Positions 51,263 through 60,062 of a stretch of 64,000 bases of DNA are shown one piece after another. This stretch comes from Nocardia nova (GTDB lineage: Bacteria; Actinomycetota; Actinomycetes; Mycobacteriales; Mycobacteriaceae), in the NCBI RefSeq assembly GCF_002933465.1, contig NZ_PSZE01000012.1:62001-126000 (forward strand), in the 5' to 3' direction. How positions within the stretch are numbered: the first letter of the stretch is position 1; every line of letters starts with the position of its first letter. The notes beneath the pieces are model-generated. The model was not told where the DNA came from. It searched no databases and saw nothing but the letters and a program-made list of their open reading frames with translations. Both the position numbers and the translations under genes were made by a program.

Positions 51263-51860
51263 TCAGGGGCTATGGCGGTCGCCGTTTCTCGGCATCGAGT
51301 GAGCGACTGCGTCGGACGGCCACGCGTTCAGGAAATCGGCGATCAGGGGGTTGGTATCGGTCACGCGGGTTGCCGGGACCACGCGGACCGGGTCGACACC
51401 TTCGATGGGCACGGTCGTCAGGTCGGGGCGCAACTCGGGCCGCCGGTCGCCGACGGCCAGAATCAAGACCGCCCGCTCCTCTCGGCGAGCCGCAGGCCGT
51501 CGGCGGCGAAGGGCAGAGGCGCTTGGGCGACCAGAGCGTCCACCCGCCGGTCGGGGCGGGCATGGGCGTCGTTCCACTGCAGGTGGCGAGTGCGGATGCG
51601 AGCCGTGGGGTGCCGGCGCCGCAGTCGGCGCACGGCGGGTGTGATGATCAGGTCCTCGACGTACCCGATGGTGAGTTCGCGCGGGCTGGCGGCGTCGCGG
51701 GCAGCGAGCTCACTGTGATGAGCGGCTTTCAGCAGCGCCTGAGCCCGCGGAAGAAAGGCCCGGCCCGCTTCGGTGAGTCGGCTGCCCTGGGGCGTGCGGT
51801 CGAACAGGCGCCCCCAGATGTTGCTCGAGGCGCTGGATTTGACGGCTCAGCGCAGTTGTG
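51263..51860 (-). pseudogene. Decayed LysR-type regulator
   Basis: The minus strand begins inside a LysR helix-turn-helix (LSRQIQRLEQHLGAP). It shifts frame at GGGGCGCCTGTTCGAC, where the next frame reads LFDRTPQGSRLTEAGRAF, continues ELTIGYVEDLIITPAVRRLRRRHP, then shifts again near 51480 to LILAVGDRRPEL and VDPVRVVPATR. The start of the HTH and any start codon are missing, cut at the boundary with the mycofactocin-associated SDR gene. Two frameshifts and 5' truncation make it a pseudogene. Confidence 0.75.
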
Positions 51861-51888
51861 ACACCAGCTCGATCGCGCCTCGTCGCCG

Positions 51889-52674
51889 TCAGGCCAGGAA
51901 TCCGCCGTCGGCGTGCACCACACTTCCGGTGACGGCGGCGGATTCGGGGGTGCACAGCCATGCGATGGTGGCGGCGACCTCGTCCGGTTCGAGGATGCGG
52001 TCGAGGAGTTGGTGGGCGGCGAATTCCTCGACGGTGTCGAGGTGGTAGAGGCGGGCGGTTTCGGTGAGCAGGGCGGTGCGGGTGGAGCCGGGTGAGACGG
52101 CGGTGGCGGTGATGCCGGTGCCGCGCAGGTCGTGGGCGAGTCCCTTGATCAGCCCGACGACGGCGTGTTTGGCCGCGTTGTAGCCGGAGAGGTGCCACAT
52201 GCCGTGATGGGCGGCGGCGGAAGCGACGGCGATGAAGCGGCCGGTGCGGGGTTCGGGGCGTGCGAGCATGGCGGGGATGGCGACCCTCGCGAGGTTGGCG
52301 ATGCCGTGGACGCCGATGTCGAACATGGGCTCCCAGTCGGAGTGGGTGGTTTCCCACAACGGCCGGCCGCCGGTCATGACGGCCGCGGCGGCGACGGCCG
52401 CGTCGAGTCGGCCGAAGCTCTGCAGCGCGACTTCCACTGCGTCGCTGAGGCTTTCGACGTCGCGCACATCTGCTTCGACGTCGACGATCCCCGCGTGCGC
52501 GGCCGCCACCGCCGCGAGCTGATCGCGGGTGCCGAGTGGGTAGCCGAGAGCGGGATCGTCGTGGCAGATGTCGACGGCCACGACGCGCCAGCCCGCAGTG
52601 GCGAGCCGGTGCGCCGTGGCGGCGCCGATGCCCCGGGCGGCGCCGGTGACGATGGCGACCGGGGCGGGGGTCAT
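51889..52674 (-). CDS. Mycofactocin-associated SDR oxidoreductase
   Basis: 261 residues. TGAARGIGAATA cofactor motif, catalytic YNAAKHAVVGL and the preceding Ser in VASAAAHHG, with AAAAV in place of NNAG. The region near residue 35-70 (DICHDDPALGYPLGTRDQLAA) is the insert typical of SDRs that keep NAD bound and are re-oxidised by mycofactocin instead of free NAD. The ATG overlaps the mftD stop (TAATG), so it is part of the mft operon. Confidence 0.88.
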   Translation of the reverse strand: MTPAPVAIVTGAARGIGAATAHRLATAGWRVVAVDICHDDPALGYPLGTRDQLAAVAAAHAGIVDVEADVRDVESLSDAVEVALQSFGRLDAAVAAAAVMTGGRPLWETTHSDWEPMFDIGVHGIANLARVAIPAMLARPEPRTGRFIAVASAAAHHGMWHLSGYNAAKHAVVGLIKGLAHDLRGTGITATAVSPGSTRTALLTETARLYHLDTVEEFAAHQLLDRILEPDEVAATIAWLCTPESAAVTGSVVHADGGFLA

Positions 52675-53846
52675 TACATGCCTCGGGTGAAGCCGTCGGG
52701 GATGATGAGGTCGTTGGGGGTGAGGTCGTGGATGGTGGAGTGGCCGAGTCCGTAGAGGGCGGAGTCGATGCCTTGGCGGATGACTTCGAGGACGTTGTGG
52801 ACGCCTCGGTCGCCGGCGGCGGCCATGCCCCATAGGTAGGGGCGTCCGATCATGACGGCGTTGGCGCCGAGGGCGAGGGCTTTGACGACGTCGCTGCCGC
52901 GGCGGATGCCGCCGTCGAGCAGGATCTCGACTTGGCCGCCGACGGCCTGGACCACGCTGGGCAGCATGCGGATGGCGGCGGGGGTGGTGTCGAGGTTGTT
53001 GCCGCCGTGGTTGGACACGGAGATGGCGGTGGCGCCGATGTCGACGGCGCGTTTGGCGTCGTCGGGGCGGCCGATGCCTTTGATGAGTAAGGGGCCGTCC
53101 CACTGCTGGCGTAGCCAGGCGAGGTCGTCCCAGGTGACCGGTGGGGTGCCCATCCATTGGCCGTAGGCGCCGAAGAAGGTCGGGCCTTGCTGCCCGCGGG
53201 GGACAAGGTTGGGGGTGGTGAGGTCGGGGAGTTTCCCGGAGCGGGCGAAGCGCAGCAACCAGCCGGGTTTGGTGACGACCTGGGGTGCGAAACGCACCGC
53301 GGTCTTCAGGTCGATCTTTTCGGGCAGTGGGGGGCTGCCCCAGTCGCGGGCGGTGGCGAAGACCCAGTCGAGGGTGACGATGACGCCCTTGGCGCCGGCC
53401 TCGCGGGCGCGGTCGAGGCGGGCGGCCATGTCGTCTTTGGTGCCGAGCCAATAGATTTGGAAGAAGGTTTTGTCGTTGGCGGCGATGACTTCTTCGATCG
53501 GTTTGGAGCCGAACGACGACAGTCCGAGCGCGGTGCCCGACATGGCGGCGCCGCGTGCGACGCCGACTTCTCCGGCGGGGTCGACCGCTTGGACGCCGGT
53601 GGGGGAGCAGATGACCGGCATCGAGATGTCTTGTCCGAGGACAGTGGTGCTCAGGTCGCGGGTGGCGGGCAGGTCGGCGATGTGGGGGCGCAGGCCGAGT
53701 TCGGTGAAGGCGGCGGCGTTGTCGTCGAGGGTGGCGCCGGCTTCGGAACCCGCGAGCAGTGCGAGATACACCGCTTTGGGGACGCGCTTTTTCGCGCGGC
53801 GCTGGGCCTCGGCGACCGATTCGAACCAGTCACGGGTGCTTGCCAT
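52674..53846 (-). CDS. mftD: Pre-mycofactocin synthase MftD
   Basis: 390 residues, FMN-dependent alpha-hydroxy-acid-dehydrogenase fold (LSSFGSKPIEEVIAAN, VIVTLDWVFATARD, LLIKGIGRPDDAKRAVDIGATAISVSNHGGNNLD in parts, ILLDGGIRRGSDVVKALALGANAVMIGRPYLWG in parts). MftD oxidatively deaminates the Val-Tyr-derived lactam AHDP to give pre-mycofactocin with its redox-active alpha-keto-amide. Cytoplasmic. It follows mftC after 134 bases. Confidence 0.96.
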   Translation of the reverse strand: MASTRDWFESVAEAQRRAKKRVPKAVYLALLAGSEAGATLDDNAAAFTELGLRPHIADLPATRDLSTTVLGQDISMPVICSPTGVQAVDPAGEVGVARGAAMSGTALGLSSFGSKPIEEVIAANDKTFFQIYWLGTKDDMAARLDRAREAGAKGVIVTLDWVFATARDWGSPPLPEKIDLKTAVRFAPQVVTKPGWLLRFARSGKLPDLTTPNLVPRGQQGPTFFGAYGQWMGTPPVTWDDLAWLRQQWDGPLLIKGIGRPDDAKRAVDIGATAISVSNHGGNNLDTTPAAIRMLPSVVQAVGGQVEILLDGGIRRGSDVVKALALGANAVMIGRPYLWGMAAAGDRGVHNVLEVIRQGIDSALYGLGHSTIHDLTPNDLIIPDGFTRGM

Positions 53847-53980
53847 GAGAATCCTTGTGCTGAAAGTGAAGTGCGTACCGCGAGCCGTTGGCGTAACCCC
53901 TGCGACCGATAGTGTTCAGCAGTGGAGTAGGTAACCGGCAGGCCGGCGACAAGACTTCAGTGGTCGGATGGTGACGGAGG

Positions 53981-55162
53981 TCAGGTGAGCCCCGCCAGAG
54001 GGCTGGTGTCGCAGGCGCGATCGGGGGCGGTGGTCCGGCTGCGAGTCGGTATCCCGAGGGCGACCGTTCGACGCGCCGGCGCACTGCGGGAGTGGTTCTT
54101 GTCCGGCTGGGGTTTCGCGCCGACGCCGGCCAGGGCGAGTTCGGCGTTACCCTTCACACATTCCGGGTCGGGCCCGTCCAAAGGCAGTCCGGTGAAGAAT
54201 TTGGCGGCCATGCATCCACCCTGGCAGGTGTCGTAGGCCGAACACGACGTGCAGGCGCCGCCGGTTTGCGGTTGCCGCAGTCGGGCGAACAGTTCGGATG
54301 TGCGCCAGACGGTGTCGAATCCGCCGGTGTCGCGGACGTTGCCGGCGAGGAATTCGTCGTGGATGGCGAACGGGCAGGCATAGACGTCGCCGACGGGGTC
54401 GACCAGGCAGACCACCCGCCCGGCGCCGCACAGGTTCAGCCCGGCGATCGGGGTGGAGCCCAGCGCGTTGAGGTGGAAGAACGAGTCGCCGGTGAGGACG
54501 CCTTCGCCGTGGGCGACGAGCCAGTCGTAGATCTGCAACTGCTGGTCGGTGGTCGGGTGCAGCTCGTTCCACACGTCCGCCCCGCGTCCGGAAGGCCGTA
54601 GCCGGGTGATGCGCAGCTGGGCGCCGAACCGGTCGGCGATGGCTTTGAATTCGTCGAGCTGGTCGACATTGTGGCGGGTCATCACGACCGAGATCTTGAA
54701 GTTCTCGAACCCGGCGTCGGCGAGGTTGCCCATGGCCCGCATCGCGGTGTCGAAGGATCCGGGTCCGCGGACGGCGTCGTTGACCTCCGCGGTGGCGCCG
54801 TCGATGGAGATCTGCACGTCGACGTAGTCGGTGGCCGCCAGCTGCCGGGCGCGTTCGGGGGTGAGCCGAATACCGTTGGTGGAGAACTTGACTCCCACGT
54901 GGTGGGCGACCGCATAGTCCAGCAGTTCCCAGAAGTCGCTGCGGACGGTGGGTTCGCCGCCGCCGATGTTGACGTAGAAGACCTGCATGCGTTCGAGGTC
55001 GTCGATGAACGCCTTGCATTCTTCGGTCGACAGCTCGCGGGGGTCGCGGCGGCCCGACGACGACAGGCAGTGCTCACAGGCCAGGTTGCAGGCGTAGGTC
55101 AACTCCCAGGTCAGGCAGATCGGGGCGTCGAGACCGTGTTTGAAATGTTCGACCAGTTTCAT
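53981..55162 (-). CDS. mftC: Mycofactocin radical SAM maturase MftC
   Basis: 393 residues. Radical-SAM cluster motif C25-x3-C29-x2-C32 (YACNLACEHC) and a C-terminal SPASM domain with cysteines in CGAGRVVCLV, VYACPF, CTSCSAYDTCQGGC and the final PECVKG. It decarboxylates the C-terminal Tyr of MftA and joins it to the preceding Val. About 45 residues after the last cysteine are poorly conserved and basic. The start overlaps the mftB stop (ATGA). Confidence 0.97.
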   Translation of the reverse strand: MKLVEHFKHGLDAPICLTWELTYACNLACEHCLSSSGRRDPRELSTEECKAFIDDLERMQVFYVNIGGGEPTVRSDFWELLDYAVAHHVGVKFSTNGIRLTPERARQLAATDYVDVQISIDGATAEVNDAVRGPGSFDTAMRAMGNLADAGFENFKISVVMTRHNVDQLDEFKAIADRFGAQLRITRLRPSGRGADVWNELHPTTDQQLQIYDWLVAHGEGVLTGDSFFHLNALGSTPIAGLNLCGAGRVVCLVDPVGDVYACPFAIHDEFLAGNVRDTGGFDTVWRTSELFARLRQPQTGGACTSCSAYDTCQGGCMAAKFFTGLPLDGPDPECVKGNAELALAGVGAKPQPDKNHSRSAPARRTVALGIPTRSRTTAPDRACDTSPLAGLT

Positions 55163-55476
55163 CGGTGATCCTGTTCGTCCGGGCCGGCGGGGCGCGCGGT
55201 GATGGTGCCGGCCTCGAGCAGCCCGGCGAGCGCGCTCAGATAGCGGGGGCGTTCGGCGTCGGCGACCCCCGCGGCCGCCAAGGCGGCGACCGCGGAGGGT
55301 TGCTCGGCCAGGCCCTGCACCACCGCTACCAGCTGGGGTGTTTTCAGAAACGACAGCCGGCGGGTTGTGAAGTCGTAGACCAGCGCTCCGAACGGCTCGG
55401 GCCGCAGCGAGATCGAGGGCGCGAGCCGATAGGAGCCTGCCGGGTCGAAGACGTCAGTAGACACCGCACATGCCAT
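55159..55476 (-). CDS. mftB: Mycofactocin peptide chaperone MftB
   Basis: 105 residues from ATG 55476 (GTG 55464 or ATG 55488 are alternatives; none has a clear ribosome site). The PqqD-like RiPP recognition fold is seen in YRLAPSISLRPEPFGALVYDF and TTRRLSFLKTPQLVAVVQGL. MftB binds the MftA leader and delivers it to MftC. It overlaps the end of mftA in another frame, so the two are translationally linked. Confidence 0.93.
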   Translation of the reverse strand: MACAVSTDVFDPAGSYRLAPSISLRPEPFGALVYDFTTRRLSFLKTPQLVAVVQGLAEQPSAVAALAAAGVADAERPRYLSALAGLLEAGTITARPAGPDEQDHR

Positions 55477-55564
55477 CGATCGACACATCCTCGACGAGCA
55501 GGTCGTCTTCGACGAGCGCGTCCTCGCCGGGGACTACTGTCTGGCTGGTGATGGGTTCGTTCAT
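55454..55564 (-). CDS. mftA: Mycofactocin precursor peptide MftA
   Basis: 36 residues from ATG 55564 with an AAGGAG ribosome site. An acidic leader (EDALVEDDLLVEDVS) ends in the invariant core IDGMCGVY, whose terminal Val-Tyr becomes mycofactocin. First gene of the minus-strand mft operon, divergent from mftR. Confidence 0.97.
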   Translation of the reverse strand: MNEPITSQTVVPGEDALVEDDLLVEDVSIDGMCGVY

Positions 55565-55614
55565 GACCGCTCCTTGGGGTGGGATCGGGGGAATGGGGTA
55601 TGAGGCACAGCATA

Positions 55615-56262
55615 ATGTCACCGAGTGACAAAATGAAAGAGGTGGGGGCGGGAAAATCTGTCGCACCCCGCGCAAGGGCGGGGCGCAGGCCCTCTACCAG
55701 CGCGGACGAGTTGGAGCGGGTGGCATTCGAGCTGTTCGAACAGCGCGGCTTCGACGACACGACGGTCGGGGACATCGCGGCCGCCGTCGGTGTCAGCAAG
55801 CGGACCTTCTTCCGCTACTTCGAGTCGAAGAACGACGTCGTGTGGGGCAATTTCAGCGACCAGCTGCAGGCGATGCGCGATCTGTTCGACCGGTGTCCAC
55901 CCGAACAGCCGGTCGCCGACGCGGTCCGCAGCGTGGTGGTCGAGTTCAACCGCTTCGACCCGGCTCAGGTGCCCTGGCACCGCAAGCGCATGGAGCTGAT
56001 CCTGAAAGTGCCCGCGCTGCAGGCGCATTCGACGCTGCGCTATCAGGAGTGGCGAAACGTGGTCGCCGAGTTCGTGGCGGCCCGGCTGGGTGTCGGCACT
56101 GGTGACCTGCTCGCCCAGGTCGCGGGGCACTGTGCCCTCGGCGTCGCGATCGCCGGATACGAACACTGGCTCGACCATCCCGACCAGGAACTCACCGACA
56201 TCCTCGACCGCGCGCTGCGGAGTTGGGGTTCCGGATTCGGCGCCGAGGCGGCCACCGGGTAG
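55615..56262 (+). CDS. mftR: TetR-family regulator MftR
   Basis: 215 residues from ATG 55615. The TetR HTH is LERVAFELFEQRGFDDTTVGDIAAAVGVSKRTFFRYFESKNDVVW in parts (FELFEQRGFDDTTV, IAAAVGVSKRTFFRYFESK); the C-terminal ligand domain follows. Divergent from mftA, as in mycobacteria, where MftR represses the mft operon and responds to long-chain acyl-CoA. The start is uncertain: ATG 55600, 55615 and 55633 are in frame, no ribosome site is clear, and a palindromic operator at 55616 overlaps, so 55633 with a leaderless transcript is also possible. Confidence 0.9.
   Translation: MSPSDKMKEVGAGKSVAPRARAGRRPSTSADELERVAFELFEQRGFDDTTVGDIAAAVGVSKRTFFRYFESKNDVVWGNFSDQLQAMRDLFDRCPPEQPVADAVRSVVVEFNRFDPAQVPWHRKRMELILKVPALQAHSTLRYQEWRNVVAEFVAARLGVGTGDLLAQVAGHCALGVAIAGYEHWLDHPDQELTDILDRALRSWGSGFGAEAATG
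55616..55630. promoter_or_regulatory. Candidate MftR operator
   Basis: TGTCAC-CGA-GTGACA, a perfect 6-base inverted repeat with a 3-base spacer, between mftA and mftR and overlapping the mftR start. Its form and place suit autoregulation by a TetR-family repressor and control of the divergent mft operon. Confidence 0.6.
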
Positions 56263-56456
56263 GTGGACTGCGTAGAGAAGTACGTAGTTCTACGGTCGCC
56301 GACGGGCGAGGCGGAAGCAATGCTGGACCGCAGTCATGCCGGCACTACCCGCTCGGGGACGAAGATGTACGCAGAGATTCGGCAGCGGCGCCGCGATGGC
56401 AGCGCTGTCCCGGCCGTCCCGGCGCCGTGCTGAGGCCCGACGGGGGAGGGAACGCC

Positions 56457-56654
56457 GTGCACAACGATGTGCACTTGCGTATCTGGGTGGGCGGAACCGC
56501 CTTCGATTACCGGACCGCTGCGGCGGCGGTGGACAACATCGTCCGGGACTGGCGGCGGAAACGGTGGTGCACGATCGAATTCATTCTCAGCACGATCGAC
56601 GGGCGTCTCCCGGAGACTCGCTTACCGAACGAGCGACTGTTCCTCGGCCCGTAA
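56457..56654 (+). CDS. Small conserved-looking hypothetical protein
   Basis: 65 residues from a GTG with a strong GGGGGAGGG ribosome site. Compact and mixed (HLRIWVGGTAFDYRTAAAAVDNIVRDWRRKRWC...), with a basic centre and Trp residues but no signal or membrane helix. No family recognised. It lies 194 bases after mftR on the same strand. Confidence 0.55.
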   Translation: MHNDVHLRIWVGGTAFDYRTAAAAVDNIVRDWRRKRWCTIEFILSTIDGRLPETRLPNERLFLGP

Positions 56655-57026
56655 AGCCCCGCTCTCCGCCAAGTGGAGCGAGGGCGACCGCCTACGCCGG
56701 GCGCGCGTTGGCTGGCCCTGCGGTATCAGCGCTACCGATGCGAGGATCTGCGCCGCGAGCCCGACGCCGTCGACGCGGCGGCGACCTCGTTCGGTCCGAT
56801 CGTCACCATTGCTGTCCTTCGATTCCGAGATCCGCCTCGGCGAGGCTTCGAATGGCTCTACGTGACGGGATGCGCGCGCATGTGCGTCCCGGCGCGTCCG
56901 TCGACGGGAGAGCCGATTGTGAGCGGCAACCGACGACACCGCCAGGGTCGTGCCCACCGCCTCGGATGGAACCGCAGTACCGTATCGGCAACACCGCCGT
57001 ATGTCATCGGACAGGATGGTCATCGT
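56655..57026. other. Intergenic region, nothing recognised
   Basis: 372 bases before the DUF5995 gene. A frame in phase with that gene is open throughout but shows no family-like sequence and ends at the signal peptide start, so I treat it as non-coding. Confidence 0.45.
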
Positions 57027-57905
57027 ATGCTCCGAATCGCGTCGATCGTTGTGGTTCTTGGCTTTTCGTCCCTGATCGCGTCCGCGCCGCAGGCGGGAGC
57101 CGTGGCCGAGGCGCAGTGCGGCACCCCGCTGTCCGCCGGGGAGATGCAGACCGTCGCCGCGCTGTCGGATACCACGACCATCGGCGCCGGGCCCACCCTC
57201 GACCGGCTCGACGAGGCCGTGGCGCGAAACCATCGGATCACCGAAATACTTGCCTCCCACCATGATTGGCGCGGGCTGTTCGATGTGGGGCTCGACGCCG
57301 TGGAACAGTCGCCGGTGCTGCCGCTGCAGCACGATCCCAGCGCCTTCGCCGACCCGGAATACGCCCACGCGATCAGCTATGAACTGCTGCGCCGATTCCT
57401 GGTGAACCTGCACGCGCAATTCACCGGCGGCGCGCCCGAGCCGCACTGGGCCTGGTATTTCCAGCTGGCCGGGCAATGCGACCAGTCGCCCGCCAGGGTC
57501 GCGATGGCCGGCTATAACGCGCACCTGACGGTCGATCTCGCCTACGCGGCCGCCGCGGTCGGCAGCAAACCCGAGAACGCGCCGGACTTCTTCCACATCG
57601 TCGACGCGATCGCCCGCAGCGGCGATCTGATCGTCGAACGGACTACGCAGGTCTACAACGCCGACCTCGGGCCGCTGTGGCGGTTCTACTTCGTCGGTGA
57701 CGGGCTCGACCGGCTGTTCGGCCAGGGCGTGGCCACCGGGCCGCTGCTCGAGGTCGCCGACCTGGGCTACAACGTGGTGGTCTGGACCAACGGCCTGGCA
57801 TTGCAGAATCCCGCCACCGCCGAGGCCACGCGCGCCGAGATCAACGCTCTGTGGTCGGCCGACGACGCGGCCTTCGCCGTACTCGTACGCCTCGGCGGTC
57901 TGTGA
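57027..57905 (+). CDS. Secreted DUF5995 protein
   Basis: 292 residues from ATG 57027. Signal peptide to about residue 25 (IASIVVVLGFSSLIASAPQAGA). The mature part is mostly helical with HDWRGLFDVGLDAVE, FLVNLHAQFTGG, NAHLTVDLAYAAA and LWRFYFVGDGLDRLFG, the pattern of the DUF5995 family. Several conserved His/Asp residues suggest a metal-dependent hydrolase, but the activity is unknown. Confidence 0.82.
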   Translation: MLRIASIVVVLGFSSLIASAPQAGAVAEAQCGTPLSAGEMQTVAALSDTTTIGAGPTLDRLDEAVARNHRITEILASHHDWRGLFDVGLDAVEQSPVLPLQHDPSAFADPEYAHAISYELLRRFLVNLHAQFTGGAPEPHWAWYFQLAGQCDQSPARVAMAGYNAHLTVDLAYAAAAVGSKPENAPDFFHIVDAIARSGDLIVERTTQVYNADLGPLWRFYFVGDGLDRLFGQGVATGPLLEVADLGYNVVVWTNGLALQNPATAEATRAEINALWSADDAAFAVLVRLGGL

Positions 57906-57929
57906 GCACGGCGCGCCCGGCCGGCTCCG

Positions 57930-58526
57930 TCACTCGGCCGGCAGCGGGTGGCGGCCGGTGACGATGAGCAGAATGTCCTTGGCGCACATCGTGATCGGCG
58001 TCCCCGACCCCAGTGTGACCGGTGCGTCGGACGCCCGCAATTGCCGACCGGCCAGGTCGACACCGAAGTAGCGCAGCGATTTCGGGCTCGCATGGTCGAG
58101 CACGAGGGCGATCCGTTCCGGCGGGGCGGGCGGCAGGCCCAGCGGCTCGGTGATGTCCAGGCCGTGGATCACGTCGTGGCTCAACGCGCCCACCACCCCA
58201 CCGCCCGGCGGACGCCACGGGTGGTCGACGTTGTCGCGCAGCGACGCGAGCAGTGCGGCATCGCTCATCCGCGCGGTGTCGGCGCACGCGGCCCGGTCGG
58301 CGTAGCGGTGGAACGAGAAGCGCGCGCCGGCCAGGCCGCGCACGAACGCCCAGGTGGATGTCCGGTAGGGCATCGTCATATGGGCGAGCACCTCGCGGAC
58401 TCGCCAGCCGTCACACAGCGAGGGCGCGGCCCACTGCTCCGTCGTGAGAGTGGTGAGCAGCTCCGCGAGGCGTCGGCGCTCGGCCACAGTGTGCTCGCGC
58501 AGGAAGTCGGTGTCGGTCGAGGTCAT
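57930..58526 (-). CDS. Maleylpyruvate-isomerase-family, mycothiol-dependent-type protein
   Basis: 198 residues of the DinB-like four-helix fold. The metal His positions are in LCDGWRVREVLAHM and SHDVIHGLDI. The family uses mycothiol for isomerisation or group transfer; the substrate is not predictable. It is convergent with the DUF5995 gene and followed downstream on the same strand by nothing else. Confidence 0.85.
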   Translation of the reverse strand: MTSTDTDFLREHTVAERRRLAELLTTLTTEQWAAPSLCDGWRVREVLAHMTMPYRTSTWAFVRGLAGARFSFHRYADRAACADTARMSDAALLASLRDNVDHPWRPPGGGVVGALSHDVIHGLDITEPLGLPPAPPERIALVLDHASPKSLRYFGVDLAGRQLRASDAPVTLGSGTPITMCAKDILLIVTGRHPLPAE

Positions 58527-58565
58527 GAACCCGTCGTTTCGGTCGTAGGGCAGTGGTCACCTCTG

Positions 58566-59558
58566 TTACGAGCCCGACGGCGAGAATTCATCGGTGGGAG
58601 CGTGGAAAGCCGGCGGGAGGCCGAATTCGGCGAACCGGTCGCCGCTACCCAGGTATGTCACCTGCCGCGCTATCAGGCCCGACCGCGCCTCGATCGCGAG
58701 CAGAGCGAAGGGGCGCAGCACACCGTCGGTGTCGGGGCGGTACTGACCGAATCCGACCGAACCGTTCATCCGGACCGGTATCAGCCGATCGTCGACGCAC
58801 GCCTCGCCCGCCGCGAAGACCGAGACGACGAGGTCGCGCCCGCTCAGTCGCCACGCGAGCGGCGGCATACCGGATTCGGCGTCCTCGCACAGCAGCGCGG
58901 CGAGGGTGTCGACATCGTGGTTTTCGAAGGCCGCGACGTAGCGCCGGACCAATTCGCGGTCGCCCGGATCGTCGGGATCGAGCGGATCCGTGGGGGACTG
59001 GCGAACCGCGGTCAGGGTGGCGCGCGCTCGTTGCAGGGCGCTGTTGACCGCGGCCGGGGTGACCTCCAGCATGGTCGCGGTTTCGGCGGCGCTGAACGCC
59101 AGCACCTCGCGCAGGACCAGCACCGCCCGCTGGCGTGGCGGCAGATGTTGCAATGCCGCGACGAAGGCCAGCCGCACGGACTCGCGGCGAACCACGCGGT
59201 CGGCCGGGTCGAGCACCCGCGCGTCCGCGATCGGATCGAGCCATCGGTCGGCGGGCACCACCGCATCCGGATCGAATCCGGTCGAGACCGGGCCTTCCCA
59301 TACCAGCATCCGGCGCCGCGCCGAGCGCAGCATGTCCAGGCAGATGTTGGTGGCGATGGCATGGACCCAGGTCGACAGTCGGCCGCGCCCGGGGTCGAAG
59401 CTGTCGAATCGGGTGTAGGCGCGGATCAGCGTCTCCTGCACCGCATCGTCGGCATCGGCCGACGAACCGAGCAGACGGTAGCAGTAGCCGGTCAGCGGAA
59501 TCCGCAGCGCCTCGAGGGCATCGGCCTCCGACAGCGGTTCACTCGCGGACACACTCAC
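58566..59558 (-). CDS. ECF sigma factor with SnoaL-like C-terminal domain
   Basis: 330 residues. Region 2 (YCYRLLGSSADADDAVQETLIRAY, LSTWVHAIATNICLDMLR in parts) and region 4 (LPPRQRAVLVLREVLAFSAAETATMLEVTPAAVNSALQRA in parts) are followed by a C-terminal SnoaL/NTF2-like domain (YVAAFENHDVDTLAALL). Same architecture as the sigma factor at 14408, about 35% alike by eye. No anti-sigma is adjacent. The gene is divergent from the deleted hydrolase gene with 62 bases between them. Confidence 0.88.
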   Translation of the reverse strand: MSVSASEPLSEADALEALRIPLTGYCYRLLGSSADADDAVQETLIRAYTRFDSFDPGRGRLSTWVHAIATNICLDMLRSARRRMLVWEGPVSTGFDPDAVVPADRWLDPIADARVLDPADRVVRRESVRLAFVAALQHLPPRQRAVLVLREVLAFSAAETATMLEVTPAAVNSALQRARATLTAVRQSPTDPLDPDDPGDRELVRRYVAAFENHDVDTLAALLCEDAESGMPPLAWRLSGRDLVVSVFAAGEACVDDRLIPVRMNGSVGFGQYRPDTDGVLRPFALLAIEARSGLIARQVTYLGSGDRFAEFGLPPAFHAPTDEFSPSGS

Positions 59559-59620
59559 CGCCCCATGCTCGCACCTGCGTCTCGCTGGCGACAGCGGGAC
59601 CGCTCCGGTAACTTGCCGTC

Positions 59621-59959
59621 ATGAAACTGCGCGCGGGTGAGGTCGATTTCCACTACGTGGAGCACGGCACGGGCCGGCCGGTCGTGGTGCTGCACGGTGC
59701 CGGTGTCGATCACCGCGAGGCCGAGGCGTGCTTCGAGCGATCACTCGGCGATATCGCCGGATTACGGCGGATCTACCCCGACCTGCCCGGAACGGGATAT
59801 ACCACCGCGCCCGACACGCTGTTCGCGCGCTGTCCGCACGCGACGCTCGCCGTGATCGACGAGGCCGGACACGCCCTTCCGCACGAGCAGCCGGAACTAC
59901 TGCGAGCCCTGCTGGCCGAGTGGCTCACACGCGTGGCGCGCGCCGGCGAGCGACCGTGA
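59621..59959 (+). pseudogene. Alpha/beta hydrolase with in-frame internal deletion
   Basis: 112 residues. The first 66 residues carry the hydrolase N-terminus (YVEHGTGRPVVVLHGAGVDHREAEACFE, DLPGTGYTTAPDT in parts) and the last 45 its C-terminus with the catalytic-His region (CPHATLAVIDEAGHALPHEQPELL). About 150 residues between, including the GxSxG nucleophile strand and the lid, are missing, with the frame preserved. It cannot be an active hydrolase. Confidence 0.8.
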
Positions 59960-60062
59960 CGTTCACCCGGCCGGTGCCGGCGGAGGCGGACCAATCCGAC
60001 ATACACCTCGACATCGAATACATCGTGGTTTGCCAACGGAAACGCTCGGAGAAAGGAACGCT

